A DNA stretch of 64,000 nt. It comes from Paenalicyclobacillus ferrooxydans (GTDB taxonomy: Bacteria > Bacillota > Bacilli > Alicyclobacillales > Alicyclobacillaceae). The notes below the pieces were generated by a model. The model made no database searches. It was not told the origin of the DNA and was given only the letters and a program-made list of their open reading frames with translations. Location of the stretch: contig NZ_LJCO01000033.1 in assembly GCF_001399675.1 (NCBI RefSeq), positions 124,001 through 188,000 of the forward strand. The letters are read 5' to 3'. The stretch's first letter is position 1; each line of letters opens with the position of its first letter. This document shows positions 61,408-64,000 of this stretch, piece after piece. Both the position numbers and the translations under genes were made by a program.

Positions 61408-62061
61408 TTAGCGCAGAGCTTCTTGAATTTTCGACAAAATGACTTGTTCCGGGACAGCGCCTTCCTGTTCAGCTCGGCCATCGTTGATGACAGTTTTTGG
61501 CACGCCCATGACATTGTGTTTGCTCGATAGATCCATAAATTCCATGGCCTCAATCATTTCTCCCTTGATGTGAGGATTGATCATAGCCATGTGGTGAGCC
61601 ACGCGAACCGCGCGGGGACAATAAGGTCAGGTGGGTGTGATGAAGACAGAAAGGGTTACGTCCTGGTCAATCTGTTTTAAAGCGTTAATGGTTTCCGGGC
61701 TCAGTTCGGTATGGTTGTTTGCGACATCAATGATGTCCTCGATCAATGTACCAAATTCATACCCGGATGGAATGCCGTAAAGGTGCACACCAGTGTCGTT
61801 TTCATTGTCATCAACAAAAACAGTGGCTGGGTACTTGTTCACTCCCAATTGGTGTACCTTGTCTTGAGCTTCATCCTTGTCAAATACTTGCAAATCAATC
61901 TTGTCTGACAGCTCGGCAAGTTCTTGCAGAAGATCCTGTGTCTCTCCACAGTACTGACAGTCTTCTTTGGAACTGAAGAAGCGAATGTGCGCAGTGCCTT
62001 CCATCTTCTGCGCAAACAATTCCTTTATTGCTTGCTTATCGCTTTCCTCAATCAGGGACAT
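61408..62061 (-). CDS. PDO/glutaredoxin-like two-domain oxidoreductase with in-frame UGA: candidate selenoprotein
   Basis: A 217-residue protein of the protein-disulfide-oxidoreductase (TIGR02187-like) family: two thioredoxin folds in tandem. The N-terminal unit has C35-Q-Y-C38 and cis-Pro78 (KYPATVF); the C-terminal unit has FITPT-[UGA145]-PYCPRAVRVAHHMA and cis-Pro188 (GVPKTV). Homologues have CPYC at this point, so the UGA (61629-61627) replaces the attacking Cys. Both halves are intact and together give the usual length. A SECIS-like hairpin follows. GGAGATG upstream and a CsoR/CstR-like site precede the ATG. Read conventionally, the gene would appear as two fragments, 61627-62061 and 61408-61602. 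Confidence 0.85.
61599..61626 (-). promoter_or_regulatory. Bacterial SECIS-like hairpin in the PDO gene
   Basis: On the minus strand just after the UGA, CCGCGC (61615-61610) pairs with GCGTGG (61604-61599), one G-U included. The loop is GGTTC (61609-61605), 17 nt from the UGA, with G in the first two positions. This matches the published bacterial SECIS rules and the shape of the hairpin in the FrnE-like gene. Confidence 0.62.
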
Positions 62062-62081
62062 GGCTTCATCTCCTTCGCAAT

Positions 62082-62109
62082 AAACCCATAGGGGTATTTT
62101 TTTACCCCT
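62082..62109 (-). promoter_or_regulatory. Inverted-repeat leader / CsoR-CstR-like site upstream of the PDO gene
   Basis: On the minus strand, AGGGGTA-AAAAAA-TACCCCT forms a 7-bp hairpin, and its right arm continues into ATACCCCTATGGGTTT, which resembles CsoR/CstR-family operators. It lies about 20-45 bp before the PDO start. It may be an operator or a terminator of the upstream kinase gene. Confidence 0.4.
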
Positions 62110-62127
62110 CGTTATTGTAATTCTTTA

Positions 62128-63486
62128 TCACTTGAGCGGCAAGGTAATGGTGAATGTAGAGCCTCGCCCTGGTTCACTGGCCACAGATATCTTTCCACCG
62201 TGGAGTTCAGCGAGTTCCTTAGCAATGGCAAGACCGAGACCGAGGCCTCCGCTTTCGCGCGATCTCGCTTCTTCCGTCCGATAAAATCGGTCAAAAATGT
62301 GGTCCACTTGTTCTTTCGGAATCCCTGTTCCTGTATCCGTTACGTCGATGGCCACAGTTTTCTGGGGTTCTGGGTTTTCTCTTAAGGTCAGGTGAATGGC
62401 TCCTTGTTCCGGCGTGTAACGAAGTGCGTTACTAATCAGGTTCGCAAACACCTGGGTTAAGCGGTGACTATCCGCAGAGACATAAGCACTTTCCACTTCA
62501 GTTGTGAAACCGATATCAATGCCGCGTAACAGTGCCTCCGGTTTGAACTTCTCGACAAGCTGTGAAAGCCATTCGACCAGTTCCATTCTCGTCATATGCA
62601 GCTTCAGTTGATGTGACTCTGCAAGAGCGAGTTGATGCAGTTCGTCAATGAGTGTGCGCAACCTCAAGACCTCATCTTGAATCGGCAGCAAGGAAGACGG
62701 CTCAGCTGGTTGCAAGCCATCTTGAATCAAATCCAATTGTCCTTGAATGATTGTGATGGGCGTGCGTAACTCATGGGCCACGTCCGCAACCAGTCGACGC
62801 CTGGTTTGAACAGCCTGGGCGAGTTTCATAGACATGTCATTCAGAGCGTCGGCCAATCTTGAGAACTCATCGCGTGACCTGACCCTCACTTGCGTGTTCA
62901 GGTCCCCTCGTGCAATTTGGCGGATTCCACCCATAATATTCCGCAACGGTTTGGTAATTAAACGGGACAACCAACCGCCTGCAATCAGTGAGATGACTGC
63001 TGTCAGCAACAGTCCCACAAGAGTGGCATTGGCAACCGATTGCAGCGTGGTCTCCTGCAGAAGCTCAAGTCCTTCAATCACGCGGTCGTATACGATGGCG
63101 CTGGCAATCTTTTTCCCATTCACCATAATCGGGACGGGGACACCTGTTGTGTCGTCAGGGTCAGGCGGAGTGGGGGACAGCGCTATCTTCGCAATCTGCG
63201 AACCATTCGGTGAGATGAGGGTAATTTCCTCAAGGCTTGTCCCCGTTCCATACGGCGACTGAATCACAGCGTTTTTGACTGCCGGCTCGACGCCCGTAAA
63301 AGAACCGTGCTCTTCATAGTAGCGCTCTATCACCGTCGCCCATCGGGTTGCCGATTGAATCCTCGCTTCGGTGGTGAAATGACGAAATTGGGATTCGGTG
63401 AAGATGTGGGAAATCACCAAGTAGCAGCCGGACATCCACAGAATCAGACCGGCCATGGCGATCCAGATTTTCAGACGCACACTCAT
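62128..63486 (-). CDS. Sensor histidine kinase
   Basis: A 452-residue two-component kinase. Two membrane helices (~residues 7-28 and ~145-170) flank an extracytoplasmic sensor domain. HAMP follows (~170-222), then the dimerisation/phosphoacceptor helix with His in VADVAHELRTPITIIQG, and the catalytic ATPase with NLISNALRYTPE (N box), VTDTGTGIPKEQVDHIFDRF (G1/F) and SGGLGLGLAIAKELAELHGG (G2). Its start overlaps the response-regulator stop by 4 bp (ATGA). Signal unknown. The downstream PDO gene is on the same strand. Confidence 0.94.
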   Translation of the reverse strand: MSVRLKIWIAMAGLILWMSGCYLVISHIFTESQFRHFTTEARIQSATRWATVIERYYEEHGSFTGVEPAVKNAVIQSPYGTGTSLEEITLISPNGSQIAKIALSPTPPDPDDTTGVPVPIMVNGKKIASAIVYDRVIEGLELLQETTLQSVANATLVGLLLTAVISLIAGGWLSRLITKPLRNIMGGIRQIARGDLNTQVRVRSRDEFSRLADALNDMSMKLAQAVQTRRRLVADVAHELRTPITIIQGQLDLIQDGLQPAEPSSLLPIQDEVLRLRTLIDELHQLALAESHQLKLHMTRMELVEWLSQLVEKFKPEALLRGIDIGFTTEVESAYVSADSHRLTQVFANLISNALRYTPEQGAIHLTLRENPEPQKTVAIDVTDTGTGIPKEQVDHIFDRFYRTEEARSRESGGLGLGLAIAKELAELHGGKISVASEPGRGSTFTITLPLK

Positions 63487-64000
63487 ACCGGAACCCCGAA
63501 ACGGTACCCTATCCCGTACACAGTTTGAATATACTCGGGCTGCGATGGGTTGCTCTCTATTTTCTTGCGCAGGTGACTGATGTGTGTATCAATACTGCGC
63601 TCGTAGTGGATGTAATCATCTCCGAGTGCAACCTCTGAAAGCTGAAGGCGGCTAAACACAACACCGGGACGAGTCGCTAAGGTGACGAGGATTTTGAACT
63701 CCGCTGGTGTAAGTATGACATCCTCACCATCTTTACGTACAGTGAACTTGTCGGGCTCAATAACCAGACTGCCGCGGGTGAGTACATTTGCAGGAGAGGC
63801 TTCGCCGCCTTGCTGCGTTCGGCGCAAAACTGTACGGATACGAGCGGTCAGCTCACGCATGCGAAATGGTTTTGTGACATAATCGTCTGCGCCCATTTCC
63901 AGACCAACAATCATATCGGTTTCCTCGGTCTTCGCGGTCAGCATGATGACTGCGACCGAGCTTATCTTTCGGATTTCTCGACACACTTCAAGACCATTTA
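63483..64000 (-). CDS. OmpR/PhoB-family response regulator (5' end outside window)
   Basis: The C-terminal ~172 residues are present. The receiver end shows IMLTAKTEETDMIVGLEMGA (switch Thr/Ser region) and DDYVTKPF with the conserved Lys; the phosphoacceptor Asp lies outside the window. A winged-helix effector follows: LTPAEFKILVTLATRPGVVF and YERSIDTHISHLRKKI ending GIGYRFGVPV. It is cotranscribed with the kinase through a 4-bp overlap. Confidence 0.94.
   Translation of the reverse strand, partial: NGLEVCREIRKISSVAVIMLTAKTEETDMIVGLEMGADDYVTKPFRMRELTARIRTVLRRTQQGGEASPANVLTRGSLVIEPDKFTVRKDGEDVILTPAEFKILVTLATRPGVVFSRLQLSEVALGDDYIHYERSIDTHISHLRKKIESNPSQPEYIQTVYGIGYRFGVPV

Noticed and set aside
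61408-61602. Separate 64-residue thioredoxin-like gene starting at GTG 61602
   Set aside because: No ribosome binding site, it lacks the active-site half of its fold, and it is in frame with the preceding CxxC-domain ORF across a single UGA; the two are one gene.

Overview
The window looks like a chromosomal segment of a heterotrophic Gram-positive bacterium of the Alicyclobacillus type. This is inferred from strong AGGAGG-type ribosome binding sites, GTG/TTG starts, lipoboxes, a menaquinol-type cytochrome bd operon, a PDO-type disulfide oxidoreductase typical of thermophiles, and G+C slightly above half by eye. I see no rRNA, tRNA, phage, insertion sequence or CRISPR array. Both ends cut genes: an alpha-galactosidase on the left and a response regulator on the right.

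Layout. 1-3.3 kb: alpha-galactosidase and PfkB sugar kinase. 3.6-8.5 kb: leftward SNF2/SWIM helicase and a pRiA4b ORF-3-like protein. 9.4-20.4 kb: nuclease-like protein, cobalamin-binding protein, amino-acid permease, MFS exporter, acyl-CoA synthetase, VanW protein and an EamA-like transporter. 20.7-25.7 kb: DsbA/FrnE-like oxidoreductase, pirin, aldo/keto reductase and 2-hydroxyacid dehydrogenase. 25.9-31.5 kb (leftward): secreted GH13 amylase, class V aminotransferase, membrane-anchored propeller-like protein and NAGPA-domain protein. 32.8-37.4 kb: sugar ABC importer (binding protein and two permeases, no ATPase) with a ROK regulator. 37.5-46.8 kb: PadR/DUF1700/DUF4097 module, MFS, aldo/keto reductase, MurB, M20 peptidase, SDR and GntR regulator. 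48-57.7 kb: lipoprotein, cydABDC and a two-domain copper-site lipoprotein. 58-64 kb: diguanylate cyclase, threonine synthase, DUF2231-cytochrome c protein, a two-domain thioredoxin-fold protein and a two-component system.

Main discovery. Two unrelated thioredoxin-fold genes each contain one in-frame UGA exactly where the attacking cysteine of the CxxC site belongs: Y-I-UGA-P-F-C in a FrnE-like protein (20756-21382, codon 13) and P-T-UGA-P-Y-C in a PDO/glutaredoxin-like protein (61408-62061, codon 145). Each reads through to a full-length product, and each UGA is followed by a 6-bp stem with a 5-nt, GG-containing loop at bacterial-SECIS distance. The best reading is two selenoproteins that ordinary gene calling would truncate or split. 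The selenocysteine machinery itself is not in this window.

The non-coding DNA is also unusual. It is rich in short tandem repeats, and at about eight genes the repeat unit contains the gene's own last codons and stop. A dispersed inverted motif (AAGGGAA...TGTTCGTT) recurs at three intergenic loci, and a 135-bp unit with three hairpins is tandemly repeated upstream of a dehydrogenase gene.
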